A program made the translations under genes and the position numbers. The notes beneath the pieces are model-generated. The model worked only from the letters and a program-made list of their open reading frames with translations. It had not been told where the DNA came from and did not search any database. A DNA stretch of 64,000 nucleotides from Lepas anatifera (Eukaryota > Arthropoda > Thecostraca > Lepadidae): positions 372,001 to 436,000 of the forward strand of contig JAOTON010000202.1 in the NCBI GenBank assembly GCA_034440635.1. Reading direction: 5' to 3'. Positions 11,371 through 23,009 of the stretch are shown one piece after another (positions within the stretch are counted from its first letter, which is position 1; every line of letters begins with the position of its first letter).

Positions 11371-13148
11371 TTAACGTTTGTGATTAGGGGATCTACGCTT
11401 ACGAAGGCTATACGAGCACCTGCTGCTGCTGCTATCGCTAGCAGGAGAAACTGGGGTGGAGTGTCTGGAAAAGCTAATTTTCCTTGCTACGGGTGAGCTG
11501 CCGGGGCTGGAGGAGCCGGGGCTGGGGGGTTTCCAGGAGGGGAGCTCTGGAAGTGTTTATAACAGTTTTTGCAGAGCTCGTCTCTGAAGCACTGCTGGTG
11601 TCAGAGACGGTCTCTGTCCCGGACAGCTCGTTGTCAGACTGACTTTTGTCGTCTGACGTTTCAAGGTCACTTGAAAACTGAAACTGCATAAAATGACCTA
11701 TGAGGTCGGTTTGGGATCCGAAAGTGCGGGTGGTTGGTGCTGTTTGGAAAGAAGCATCGCTTCTTTCCAAGGAGAGAGGAGCAGTTTCAGTTTGGGTTGA
11801 AATGTTTACTTTTTGGATTTTGGTTTGAGTGGCAGCCGTTTTACCCTGAGGGGGTAGGCTGCCACTCGTTAAAGCCTTCTCGGAGCCTGCCTTTGGCGGC
11901 GCCTGGGAAGGGGAGCACCGGTGAATTTAGAGTGCTTGGGGGCAGGTAGCGAGGGGAAATCAGACTTTTCAGTCACTCGTGCAGAGTGGCTTTGCCACCC
12001 TGCTGCTGGTGTCCAGGTCTTCCTGGTGATTTTAGGTGCCTGAGGGGCGGGAGGATTTTCGGTCGGAAGACCTGGCGGAGAACTAGTGCGGGTCGGGAGA
12101 TCCTCCCAGCCCGCAGCGGGCGTCCACCTACGCCAAAAAGTGATTGCGCCACGTGGTGGGGGGAGGGGGACAGACGGCCTGATGAGCGCCAAGAAAAGGG
12201 GCTCCATTAGGGGGCGGATGTGGCGGCTTGTGTTTTTGGGTGGCTGAGGATGTTTGGAAATGGGGTGTTCCTGGCCGGCTGTGCTGGGGGCTGCTGTGGT
12301 AGCCTTGCTACCACAGCTTTTTGGGACTGTGCGGCTCTTTTCTTTTTGCAGCACTTCTTTGCGGGCCAGGTCAAACGGGAGCTTTTTTTCCTCAGCCAAA
12401 ACGTTAACCTCTTTTTCTCGGAGCCAGGTCGGGCACTTGGGATTATCTGCCCCAGGAGCGCCGCCACAGGCTGCGCACTTGAGGCTTTTAGAGGTGCAAT
12501 CTTTAGTGCGGTGCTTAGCACTGCACTTGCCGCATCGTGGGGTGGGGTTCTTGCAGTTGGTTTCTACGTGCCCGTACCTTTGACAACTTTGGCAACGAAT
12601 AGGGAGGGGGTAGTACGGCCTAACTGGGTAGACACAGTCGCCCAGTTTAATTTGGCCGCAGTCATCTCGACACTTTGTGCCGAAGGTGACAATGAATCTG
12701 TGGTCTCGTAGACGTGGGTCTTTTTGCGTGGAATTTTGTTGGGGTTCAATTTTTCGAGGGCTAGCACATTTTGACCTTTAAAGTCAAACATGTGCTCAAG
12801 GTCCACATCAGAGAGATGGGACACTTCCTGGGCATTGATGATGCCCCGGTAGAAGTTAAGGGAGTGGTGGACAGAAAAGATGACTGGTTTCGACCCAAAA
12901 GTTTTTGTGGCCAGCAGGGCTCGGGTAGATTCCTGATTAGAGGTTTTGATCAGGATATGTTTTTGATGCTTGATAATCTCAAAACTACCTTTTACTTTTT
13001 GGCTGATGGCCTTATCCAAATTAAAGGTAGACTCTTTTGCCAAGTTTTGGTGCGCCGAAAGGTAGGTGCCAACCAGCCAAGCTCCTCTTGGCAGGTTGGC
13101 TTGGTTTAAACGGGGGCTGGAGGGGCGGAAGAGAGAGTTGGAAGCCAT
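11371..13148 (-). pseudogene. LINE-A ORF1 (A3), gag-like, frameshifted
   Basis: Starts at the ATG at 13148 (ACCATGGCTTCC context). The N-terminal domain (SSPRLNQANLPRGAWLVG ... VIFSVHHSLNFYRG) is typical of the RNA-binding ORF1 of I-type LINEs. It is followed by zinc knuckles of CQTC.....H....C type, a Lys-rich segment, Pro-rich segments and the acidic/basic tail. Frames break near 12570 (knuckle region), 12400, 11870 and 11525 (extra G in the run before GTTTCCAGG). ORF1 protein should coat LINE RNA as an RNP; that is family knowledge. Confidence 0.8.
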
Positions 13149-13281
13149 GGTACGTTTAAGTTTAAATGAGATACTTGGTATTAGCTTTGCTAACACCTTT
13201 TGGGTAGAGATGGCTAGAGAAGTTGAATTTAAGAAAGTGGTCCTACTTTTACTAGCAAAGCTATTGGGAGTATTAACCTAG

Positions 13282-13286
13282 CTAGG
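13282..13286. repeat. Target site duplication of Gypsy element, left
   Basis: CTAGG, repeated at 17971-17975. The empty site GCTAGGGTTGGG is seen in the other LINE-A 5'UTRs (for example near 32070 and 56046), so the 5-bp duplication is directly confirmed. Confidence 0.95.
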
Positions 13287-13496
13287 TGTAGTGTTGATGA
13301 CGTCACTTTCGGTTACCTCACTTTGGTACTTGTTTACACTAAGTGAGCAAGTACTTGTTTCTCTTTCTGGTGATTGGCTAAATGTTGTCATACCTGGATT
13401 TTGGCGCAAATACAGTTCTTGGTGGAACACCATGGTGGTTTGTTGATCGGCGGTCGCGCTCGTGAGTCAGGTTGAATTCAAGGACCGAACAGTACA
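13287..13496 (+). repeat. 5' LTR
   Basis: 210 bp, starting TGTAGTG and ending CAGTACA (TG...CA type). Contains TGATGACGTCA near the 5' end, a CRE-like palindrome (TGACGTCA) that could serve the LTR promoter. Matches 17761-17970 over its whole length by eye. Confidence 0.95.
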
Positions 13497-13499
13497 TTA

Positions 13500-13515
13500 T
13501 GGCGTTTAGGATGAG
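13500..13515 (+). other. Candidate primer binding site
   Basis: TGGCGTTTAGGATGAG begins 3 nt after the 5' LTR. The leading TGG would pair with the CCA end of a tRNA, the usual layout of a minus-strand primer site. I could not identify the tRNA without a search. Confidence 0.45.
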
Positions 13516-13599
13516 ATTAGTCCTTTGAAAACTTAAATCTTTTTGAGTTCCCTTAACAGTCTTGTGCCGCGCGTTTTCTTTTCATCGTTGTTTTGAGGC

Positions 13600-16500
13600 A
13601 TGGAGGGTGTCCAGCCTCCGGCGCCATTTTTGGCAGTGCCTGGCAGACCAACGGTGGAATGGCCGGTTTGGGAACGAAGATTTTTGAACTACGCCACCGC
13701 CATCGGAGCTGAGGGTTTCACCGCAGCGCGCCAGAGGGCGATCTTACTACACTGCGTGGGAGAAGAAGCACATCGAGTCTTCGAGAGCCTTCCAGCAGGA
13801 GTAAAGCGGGAAAATGAAACCGACGCAGACTTGGCACTTAGACAATTCAGGGAGTTCTACACGCCGCAAGTGAATGTTATTGTAGAACGCTACAAGTTTC
13901 GACAGAGGAACCAGCAGCCTGCCGAAACTACAGCAGACTTTGTGGTGGCTCTTCGTGATTTGGCAAAGTCATGCGGTTATGGCAACATGACTGATGAACT
14001 GATCAGAGACGCAGTAGTGGAGAAGACACTGCATCCTTCACTAAGAGAGAAATTCCTGCAAGACAGGGACCTCACTTTGGCCAAGGTTCTAAGCGTTGCT
14101 GAGGCCTTTGAGCGTTCACGCCAGGAAGCGGCTGCCATGGTACCTGATTCTGTGTCCAAGATATACAAGCCACATCCCCATCAATCAAGTCGGAAGCCCA
14201 ACAAGGTCAAATGCAGAAACTGTGGAAGAGGTCATCAGCCATCTGACAGCTGTCCAGCTCAGAACGTCAGATGCCACAGCTGTTCGCAAATTGGTCACTT
14301 CGCAGCTTGGTGTCGCAGCCGCAGTGGTGATGGTAGTCGTGCCAGCACCAGTGGTGACAGCAGTCGTGGCAGTCACCAATGGCATCCATCTGGTGGAGAG
14401 CGACACAAGCCGCAGAAGAAAGCCTACTGCAAGGAGGTCAGCGAAGAACTCCAGGTGCTGACGTGCAGTCAGACCAGCAGCCACAAGAAGATTTCGTGTG
14501 ATGTCAGCATCACTGCAGGAGGTGTCCAACAAGCTGTCAAGCTCCAGATAGACACCGGGGCGTCCTGCTCCATCTTGAGCTTCTACCTAGCCAAGAAGCT
14601 GTTCCAAGGGGTGCAGTTTGCTGCCAGCAGTGCGCAACTGTTTGGTTTTGGCAAGAACCCTCTCAACGTGCGAGGAACCCTAAAAGCCGTTGTTGCTTTT
14701 CAGGGTAAGGAAGCCTCCGTGTACTTCCAACTGGTTGAAACCGAAGCTGAAGAAGCCATCATGGGCCTGGACCTACTCCAGGCGTTGGATATAACTCTTC
14801 ATCCGGCTTCTAACTCGGTGTTTCAAGTCGAGGCTGAGGAGCTTTCGGTCATCAAAGGCTATCAACATAAGATCCAGCTGAAGGAAGACGCCGCCCCAAC
14901 TGCCTATCGTCTTAGACGCCTACCTTTCTCAGTGCGACAAGAGGTCTCGACAGAGTTGTCAAGACTGGAGCGGGCAGGCATCATCGAGCGCATCGATGCT
15001 TCAGAGTGAGTCAGCCCAATCATCGTTGCGCGGAAGAAGGATGGCAAGATTCGCCTTTGCGTGGATCTGAGAGGTCCCAACTCGCAGATAGTTGCAGAGA
15101 CCCACCCCCTTCCCACCATCCAGGAGTTGGAAACGAAGTTGTTCGGATCCATCTACAGCCGCATAGATCTCAAGTCAGCATATCATCAGCTGCTGCTTCA
15201 TGAGTCTTCAAGAGACATCACCGCCTTCCTCACCCACGATGGATTATGGCGCTTCACTAGAGTCCCCTTCGGCCTTGTATCCAGTGGAAGCGCTTTCCAG
15301 AAGCTGCTGACCAGTCTCCTTCAAGGCATCGAAGGATGCGGTCACTACCTCGACGACATCCTGGTGTCAGGTAGAGATCGTCAAGAGCACGATCAACGTC
15401 TTCGTCAGGTCAAGGAGCGACTGCGGAAGGCCAACGTGACCATCAACGAAGAGAAGTCTTCATATGGGCTGACCGAAGTGGAGTTCTGCGGACACAAGCT
15501 GTCAAGGGATGGAGTGGTCCCGCTCATCTCTTCAGTAGAGGCGGTTCTCGACGCGCCATCACCTACCAACGTCAAGGAACTACGAAGCTTCCTGGGGACT
15601 ACGGGCTGGTTCAGCCGTTTCGTTCCTTCTTACGCCACGGTGGTCCGACCAATGGCTGATCTGCTGAAGAAGGATACCCCGTTCGAGTGGACGTCAAAGG
15701 TGGAGACTGCGTTCCAGCAAGTCAAGCGCCTCATCTCTACGAGTCCCGTGTTGAGACCGTTCAACGCTGATCTCAAGACCATCGTCACCACGGACGCAAG
15801 CGACCGCGGTGCAGGAGCCGTGCTCACCCAGATCCAGCGGGATGGTGAAGAGAGACCGGTGGCGTACTGGTCGCGCTCGTTCACCGGTCCCGAGTCTCGT
15901 TACTCCGTATCTGAGAAGGAGGCCCTCAGCGCAGTCGGAGCAGTAGAGCACTGGAAGATGTACTTGTGGGGTCGTTCCTTTGTCTTGAGGACGGACCACA
16001 GTGCACTCACAACTCTCCTATCACCAAAGTCCTCGAACCGAGCAGGAGCTCGCATCGCAAGATGGCAGTGTCGTCTACTACCCTACTCGTACTCAGTTGA
16101 GTACAAACCAGGCCATTCGATCCCGATGGCCGATGCTTTGTCGCGGTTGCCCCTGCCGGACACGGGTCCACCGGAGACTGACAGCGACGAGATCATCGCC
16201 CTGATCTCCGAAGATGCCGATGGGATCATCTCTGAAGAGGATCTGCGTGCGTTGTCATCTCACGACCCTGTACTCGCCGAACTTCGAGAGGCCATCCGCA
16301 ACGGTTGGCCGGAATCACTGCGCAAGTGCTCGGACACCTTGCGCAACTTCTTCGCGACCAGAAACGAGCTTCAGCTTCGTGACGACGACATCATTCTTCG
16401 TGGAATGGACCGCGTCGTCGTTCCATCTGCTCTCAGGGATAAGTACCTACAAGTGGCCCACAAGACGCATGAAGGGATCGTGCGTACCAAGCAGCTGCTG

Positions 16501-17670
16501 AGGAGCTTGGCGTGGTGGCCCGGAATGGACCGCGCTGTCACCGAGCTAGTCCAGGCTTGTGCTGAATGCCAGGGGAAGAGCGAAGTTCTGTCCCACAGCG
16601 CCCGCCCAGCACCGCTGCAGCCAGTGCCACTACCGGATCGCGTCTGGTCAAAGCTAGGCGTCGACATCGTCGGCCCTATCACAGGCGTCCCTCCGAGTTG
16701 CCGTTTCGCCATTACCATCACTGATTACCACAGCAAGTGGCCTGAGGTAGCGTTGACACCATCTGTCGAGTCCGACGACGTCATCCGAGCCTTGAGCATC
16801 GTATTCGCCAGGGAGGGATTCCCAGACGAGCTCATCACGGACAACGGCCGTCAGTTTATCAGCGCCAAATTCGAAGATTACCTCAAGGCCCGGGATATCA
16901 AGCATGGACGGTCATCACTATACTGGCCTCGTGGAAACGCCGCGGTTGAACGCTTCAACCGGGTGCTGAAGACGTGGCTGGGGGAAGCGTGCAGGAAGCC
17001 TTCTGTCTCCTTTGTGGCGCACGTGCGGTTTCGTCTAGCGCACTACCGAGCGACGCCACACTGTTCAACTGGAATGTCTCCATCGGAGGTTCTGCATGGG
17101 CGTCGTATGCGCCTTAGTCTGCCGGTGATGACGTCAGAGACAGCAAGCACCGACATCCGCAAGCGAGTTGCGACACAACAGCAACGTAACGCCAAAAACT
17201 ACAACCGAAGAAGAGGAGTGCGACCGTCTTCTCTGCGTCCGGGGGATACAGTACGGGTGCGTCGTCAAGGCCACATCCCCAAGAACGAACTCCCGTTCGG
17301 TAAGATGCTGACGGTTGTCCGTCGCATCGGAGAGGCGACATATCTGCTCTCCGACGGCTCCAAGTGGAACGCGGCTCATCTGGCCCAGGTCCGGCACGGC
17401 CGCGCCGATCATCCAGACTGGAGCCACTCGCCAACCACCGAGGCTATCGGTACGCCGACCTCTGCATCGCCGCCGGCGTCGCCGGACCCTGCGTCGCCCT
17501 CAGGAACATCGTCTGAGCAGCCGACGCCATCTTCTGGCGACCAACCGACTGCTGACGTACCGAAACCATCGGAGCCGACCTCGGACCTTTCGACGACGAG
17601 TGCCCTGCGGGAGTTGCCACCGTCCTCCTTTGGACGACGTCGCTTCCGACCGGCTCGTCTCAGCCTGTGA
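13600..17670 (+). pseudogene. Gypsy gag-pol polyprotein with one in-frame stop
   Basis: One frame of 1356 codons from the ATG at 13600, broken only by TGA at codon 470. Gag: capsid-like N-terminus, then two zinc knuckles (Cys at about residues 205 and 225). Protease: DTGAS at residue 318. RT: VDLRGPN after the stop, YLDD at 583-586. RNase H: TDAS at about 731-734, followed by TDHSAL. Integrase: HHCC zinc region (about 954-990), then Asp1022, Asp1081 (TDNGRQF) and Glu1117 (AAVERFNR), giving D-58-D-35-E spacing. The C-terminal tail is Pro/Ser/Thr-rich. The stop lies between protease and the first RT block, at a position usually held by a Trp in this family, so a point nonsense mutation is likelier than a programmed stop. 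It would prevent Pol synthesis unless read through. Confidence 0.93.
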
Positions 17671-17760
17671 TGTGTTTGTTTCAGGATATACGATTTGTTA
17701 ATCCTGTTTCCCGCAATGTTTTGTTTTTCCATTGCCGACCTTCAGGATTGTGTGGGAGTA

Positions 17761-17970
17761 TGTAGTGTTGATGACGTCACTTTCGGTTACCTCACTTTGG
17801 TACTTGTTTACACTAAGTGAGCAAGTACTTGTTTCTCTTTCTGGTGATTGGCTAAATGTTGTCATACCTGGATTTTGGCGCAAATACAGTTCTTGGTGGA
17901 ACACCATGGTGGTTTGTTGATCGGCGGTCGCGCTCGTGAGTCAGGTTGAATTCAAGGACCGAACAGTACA
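17761..17970 (+). repeat. 3' LTR
   Basis: 210-bp copy of the 5' LTR, no difference seen by eye. The preceding TGTGGGAGTA (17751-17760) is the only purine-rich stretch in place for a polypurine tract and is weak. Followed directly by the right target duplication CTAGG (17971-17975). Confidence 0.95.
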
Positions 17971-18724
17971 CTAGGGTTGGGTGTTGGAGTATTATCCTAA
18001 CTGGGAAGTGCTTAGAGAAAGCACCTAGCCTTAGACATGTGTGAGCAAAAGGCTGACTCAGCCACTAAGAGGGGGTTTAAGTCGGAGGGGAGGCAGGTGC
18101 CTCTTCGGGACCTAACAGGGGCCTAGGTGGCTGACTCAGCCTCTAAAAGGAGCCTGACTGGGGCCTATGCTTGTGAATCCCTAGGGGCAGGTACCGTGGT
18201 ACCCTTGCACAGACGCAGCCCGGGTGGAGGGTTTGAGAGGGGACCCGCTTCTATTAAGCGGGGGTGAAAGTGAGTTGGCCTTGCGTTATAGGGATTTTAG
18301 CAATGGAGGACCGATAGGTCCAGCCAAAGCCACACGCCCAAGGACTGACGAGGTCCAACAAGCGTGCTCACCCCGGGACAAACGTCCCACCACTCGGGTT
18401 TCCGGCCGAAGAGTAAAAGAGATAGTACAGAAAGAGTAGGGTTATGGGACTGAGAAGAAGAGGTACCAGGTGGCCGGAATCCAAGAAACCAAGACCACCT
18501 GGACCGATAGGGTAATTACGGAAAAGACCAGCTGACGTCCAACAGCACCACACCAACCAGCTGTAAAAACAGCGGCTGGTGAGGCCGGCTGGAGTCAAAG
18601 TACCGCACCGACCAGCTGTAAAAACAGCGGTCGGTGGGACAGACTGGTCGCAGCGAAGACTCGAGCCGGGAGCAGGTCTTGAAAAAGTCTTCTACTCCTT
18701 CTTCTTGTCTTCGCAGCAGGAAAA

Positions 18725-21700
18725 CGCCAAGCAACGCAAAGCGGATATTCAGGCTCAGCCATTGATATATCGTGCTGCACGCCTAGAATTGCGTCACTGT
18801 TTACCTGGGATGTCGAAGACAACCCAGGCATGAGCGATCACCTCCCAATCAAAATCAATGTCCCCCAAGGAGCACTCGACCGCGTTGATCTGTTTTCCCC
18901 TTCCTGGAGTCTAAAACGAGCGGACTGGACAAAATTCGAGGCAGAGGTCGACCTCACACTGGTCACCAAAGGTGACCCACATTCGGCAGACATTGAATTA
19001 ATACTAAGAGCCATAAGCTCAGCAGCACAAGTAGCAATACCAAAAACCAGAGGACCCCGAAAGAAAAACGGAGCCCCATGGTGGAACGCAGAGACGGCAC
19101 ACGCCAAAGCTCAAATGATTAGAGCCCGCAAGGCATATGAGAGGAGGGCACACAGCCCTACTCGATCCGCACTTCGGGCAGCAAAAGAACACTTTCGAAA
19201 CACGTGCAAGCGGGTTCAAAAGGACAGTTTCAACTCTTTTGCCTCCAAATTCAACCGCTTCACTCCCACCACCCAAGTTTGGAAAACCATTAGAGCTTTC
19301 TCTGCGAGGCGACCACCCCGTGGACCTTTCCCTCAACTAAAAAAAAGCTGGCCAACCAATCACCGAACCTAAGGAAGTCATGGATAAATTTGCTGATCAT
19401 TACGCCAGTGTCGCAGCTAATAACTCATACAGCCAGCGCTCCAAAGACCAGGCAGAATGGTGCAAAAAGCACACATTCATCAATTATGGTAATCAAGAGT
19501 ATTATAATGTACCATTTACAATGACCGAGCTAAATTACGCCATTAGCAAGTGTGGAAACACTGCAGTGGGCCCTGACGAAATTCACTACTCTTTCTTCAG
19601 GCACCTCAGCCAAACAGCACTAAAGTACCTGCTTTCGGGCATTAACAACATGTTTCTTAGCGACTCTTTCCCCACATCGTGGCGAGAGAGTATTATCATC
19701 CCCCTTCCAAAACCTGGCAAAGAAAAAACAGACCCAAAGGTTATCGCCCAATTTCGCTTACTAGCTGTGCTAGCAAGCTTGTTGAGCGCATGGTAAACGT
19801 TAGACTTCACGAGATCCTCGAAAAGAAGCTTGATGCTATGCAATCAGGCTTCCGGCGCAGGCGAGCCACCACTGACAATTTGGTGAAACTAGTCAGTGAC
19901 ATCCAAAATGGCTTTTACAAAAAGCAAGTAACAATAGCTGCATTCTTAGACATTAAATCGGCGTTCGATCGCGTACAAAAAGACGCCCTTTTGTTTAAAT
20001 TAAGCAAGCTAGGAATTCGTGGCCACCTTGCAAAATTCATTGAAAACTTTCTCAAGGACCGAAAATTTAAAGTCCGTTGTGGCACCACATTCTCCTACCT
20101 GGCAACCCAGGACCAAGGCACACCCCAGGGTAGCGTTCTGTCCCCCACCCTCTTTTTAGTAATGATCAATGATCTCTTCGCCAAAAAGCTACCGCCTGGA
20201 ATAAATTACTCCCTCTTTGCGGACGATGTCGCCATTTGGAAAACCACGGCAATCGATACCAGGCGGTATAACGAACCAGAATTCCAACACGCAACTACGC
20301 AGTTGCAGGACAGCCTAAACGACATCAATAATTGGTGTAGTTTAATGGGTCTATCTCTCGGCGGAAAAATCATCAGTCGTTGTCTTTGCCAGAGCGCATT
20401 CAAGATACGACCCTCCACGGCTCCAAATCTCGAGTAAACCTATTGAATGCACCAATAGCTTCAAATTCTTGGGCGTCACCCTTGATTCCCGATTGAGTTT
20501 CAATGAGCACATCACCAAAGTCGTCTCTAGCTGTCAAAAGCGAGTCAACATTCTCCGCATGCTCGGCGGCACAGAGTATGGCGGGGATCGAAAGACCCTG
20601 CTTATGCTCTACAAGTCCCTGATTCGGTCCATTCTCGAATATAATTCGTTCGTTTTTGACTCGACGAACAAGACCAATAAATTAAAGCTAGAGCGAGTCC
20701 AAAACGCCAGTATCCGGGCAGCCACAGGCGCGCTCGGAGAATCCCCCATCACCAGCCTGCTAACTGATAGCGGGCTGTGCCCACTACAGACAAGACGCGA
20801 CGCCCAGCTTATTTCTTACTACATCAAGGTTCAATCCACCGAAAATCACCCGGCAAAACAATGTTTTGCCCATCCCAGACGAGCAAATAAAGCCACTCTA
20901 CAGAAGTGGCCCCCATTTAAGCACAGAGTAGCGAAAACCCTGGAAAGTCTAAACCTTGCACTGCCAGCGACAATAGGCAAACCCCCACTCTCCCGCTTCT
21001 GGACTCGGAAAGAGCCCAAAGTGGAATTTCTTTTCACTTCCCGTAAAACGGACTTCTCAGAGGAAGAAGTCTCCCAAAAATTCCTAGAGTTCCGATCTTG
21101 TAACGCGGAAAAGACCTTTATATTTACAGACGGCTCCAAAATAGGCGAAAAAGTAGGCCTCGGCATCTGGGGGCAAAACATTTGACTTCAGAAAAGACTT
21201 CCGGACAACTGCTACATCTTCACAGCCGAGGCTGTTGCCATCCTAAATGCATTAGCCATAATCAGAACCCAAAATATCAACTCAGCCGTCATCTGTTCAG
21301 ACTCTAAATCTGTCCTGCAGGCCGTCAGTAACGTAGTCAACCCCAACCACCACGTTATAGCAGATATTCAGAAAGGTATCGATGATACCACTGATGTCTC
21401 TTTTCTTTGGATCCCGGGCCACTGCAAAATTCAAGGAAATGAGAACGCCGATGAGCAGGCAAAAAAGTCCCTAGAACTTAGAGAGATCGCACCCTTAACG
21501 TGGTCTGGAGACGATAGCAAAGCTCTCCTCCAGGACACCATCCGGAAGCAAATTCAAAATAACTGGACTACAAACCACAGCGCCCACCTATTCTACATCA
21601 AGCCTAACATCGGCTACTGGCCCAGTTCAAACCAAAAGAGTCGCCGGCGCGAGGTTATTCTAACCAGACTCAGAAATGGACACACAAAATTAAATGCCTA

Positions 21701-21922
21701 TTGGAACGCGGGTACCTGTGGTACCTGCGATGCAATGGAGAATCCCCATCACATTCTCATCGATTGTCCCCAGCACAATACCCATCGGCAACCCATTCTA
21801 GATTACTGCCGAATCCAAAACATCCCTGTAGACCTAAAAACTCTGCTCGGTAACGACCATCCTGAACTTCTCAAAAAGTCTTTACATTTCTAAAGGACTC
21901 TGGGCTAGAGAAGTATCTATAA
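18725..21922 (+). pseudogene. LINE-A ORF2 (A3), C-terminal endonuclease, RT, RNase H
   Basis: Carries MSDHLPI (endonuclease end), the RT blocks (FLDIKSAFDRV, GTPQGSVLSP, FADDVAIW) and RNase H. Frames are broken near 19345 (extra A), 19738 (one base short before GGTTATCG), 20360 (in the segment after FADD), 20437 and 21183 (TGA in place of a Cys codon), and near 21875. The longest open pieces are 19679-20437 and 20469-21185. The RNase H catalytic motifs are otherwise recognisable up to the stop at 21920. Confidence 0.85.
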
Positions 21923-22730
21923 ATCACCCCTCCCAGTATATATGATGAGGTTGCATGGTGCACCCCCAAAGTAGGACTTGCCTATTTTCCAATCATAGAT
22001 GATCCACTGCGAAATTTAATCAATAGTTTTGTAACCTTTAAATGGTTCATTGTAGGCTAAGGATAGGTTATGTTAGGCTAACTTTGAAATCACGTTAGGT
22101 TAGATAGGTTAGATTTCTTCACCGCAGTGATACCTTTCACTGCGGGTCTATACTAACCACACCTATACTCTTACTAACAATCTAACTATCCTCTCACACT
22201 TCTTTCTCTGCGCGGCGGCTGCCCAGCCGGAGAGGGGAGCTGCAACTTCACCTCTGGGTTGCAGGGTAAATTCGCGGTACCCTGGCCAGGTGTTTAGCGC
22301 ACTTTCTAAAATACGAAATTATTGAGTTAACGGAGGTTTTCGAGTAACGTATACAAGCGGACATCAATAGCTGACACACAAAATTCTAAATTCTAAATTC
22401 CAAATTCTAAATTTCAAATTCTAAATTCCAAATTCTAAATTTCAAACTCTAAATTTAAGGTCTTCAACCACAGAAATAACCTTCGCACTCTGCGGGTCTA
22501 AACTTATTAAAAGACCTCCCTTGGCATGGCTATGCCATTGCCACGACCGTCCATTTGCAAGCTAAAATATCTTGCAACCCATTACTTGAAATAACTCCCA
22601 TTGCTTTAACAGACTAACGTAGCTTACCCTCACACAAAATTCTAAAATTCTCCCACACACTCCTTTAGAGGCGGGCAAAGGTGCTATGCACAGAACGCCT
22701 AATAAAAAGCCATTGATTGATTGATTGATT
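18725..22730 (+). mobile_element. LINE-A copy A3, sense 3' part
   Basis: Begins inside the endonuclease at CGCCAAGCAACGC (18725-18737), the exact complement of the seam at 10831-10843. It continues through RT, RNase H and 3'UTR (AATTTAG array 22380-22458) to AATAAAAAGCC and an (ATTG)n tail ending at 22730. The following GTTGCTTGGCG (22731-22741) is the target duplication. Confidence 0.7.
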
Positions 22731-22741
22731 GTTGCTTGGCG

Positions 22742-22757
22742 ACTTTTTCATGACCTC
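22742..22757. other. 16-nt filler before A4
   Basis: ACTTTTTCATGACCTC lies between the target duplication GTTGCTTGGCG and the first base of A4. It matches neither LINE-A nor its target, as expected for untemplated or copied bases added at LINE 5' junctions. Confidence 0.5.
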
Positions 22758-22922
22758 GCCTGACTGACACCCTGCTTGAGCGTTTGCCGGCAGGTCTGGT
22801 GTCGTTGCTGCTTGCTGTCGTTGCTGCTTGCTGCGTTTCCTGCTGCGAAGACAAGAAGAAGGAGTAGAAGACTTTTTCAAGACCTGCTCCCGGCTCGAGT
22901 CTTCGCTGCGACCAGTCTGTCC

Positions 22923-23009
22923 CACCGACCGCTGTTTTTACAGCTGGTCGGTGCGGTACCTTGACTCCAGCCGGCCCCGCCAGCCGCTGTTTTTACAGCT
23001 GGTTGGTGT
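22923..23009 (+). promoter_or_regulatory. Tandem 5'UTR hairpins of LINE-A
   Basis: Two hairpins share the loop core CTGTTTTTACAG but have different outer stems: CACCGACC/GGTCGGTG (22923-22953) and, in most copies, CACCAGCC/GGTTGGTG (about 22979-23009). The pair recurs in every copy with a 5'UTR (near 18560-18640, 32660-32740, 41260-41345, 56620-56715 and 58070-58155). A role in RNA packaging or translation is inference. Confidence 0.55.

Larger units (their letters stand above)
13287..17970 (+). mobile_element. Ty3/Gypsy LTR retrotransposon (4684 bp), near-intact
   Basis: Two 210-bp LTRs (TGTAGTG...CAGTACA) flank a single gag-pol frame in the order protease, RT, RNase H, integrase, which is the Ty3/Gypsy order. 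The LTRs look identical by eye, so insertion was recent relative to the LINEs around it. There is no env-like ORF. It sits in the 5'UTR of A3, antisense to it, about 140 bp upstream of that ORF1. The one visible coding defect is an in-frame TGA at 15007-15009. The fused gag-pol frame and paired knuckles suggest a Mag-like lineage; this is inference. Confidence 0.95.
10844..18724 (-). mobile_element. LINE-A copy A3, inverted 5' part (hosts the Gypsy element)
   Basis: Runs from the endonuclease region through ORF1 and the 5'UTR to the junction at 18724, where it is about 85 nt short of the usual 5' end (GGCTTGCCTGACTGAC). It joins head-on to the plus-strand 3' part (18725-22730), which begins at exactly the endonuclease position where this part starts. 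Together they make one nearly complete LINE-A with an inverted 5' segment. The Gypsy element at 13287-17970 interrupts the 5'UTR. Confidence 0.65.

Noticed and set aside
15007..15009. Programmed stop between Gag and Pol
   Set aside because: It lies after protease inside Pol, at a usually conserved Trp position; nonsense mutation is simpler. Kept as a check in the findings.
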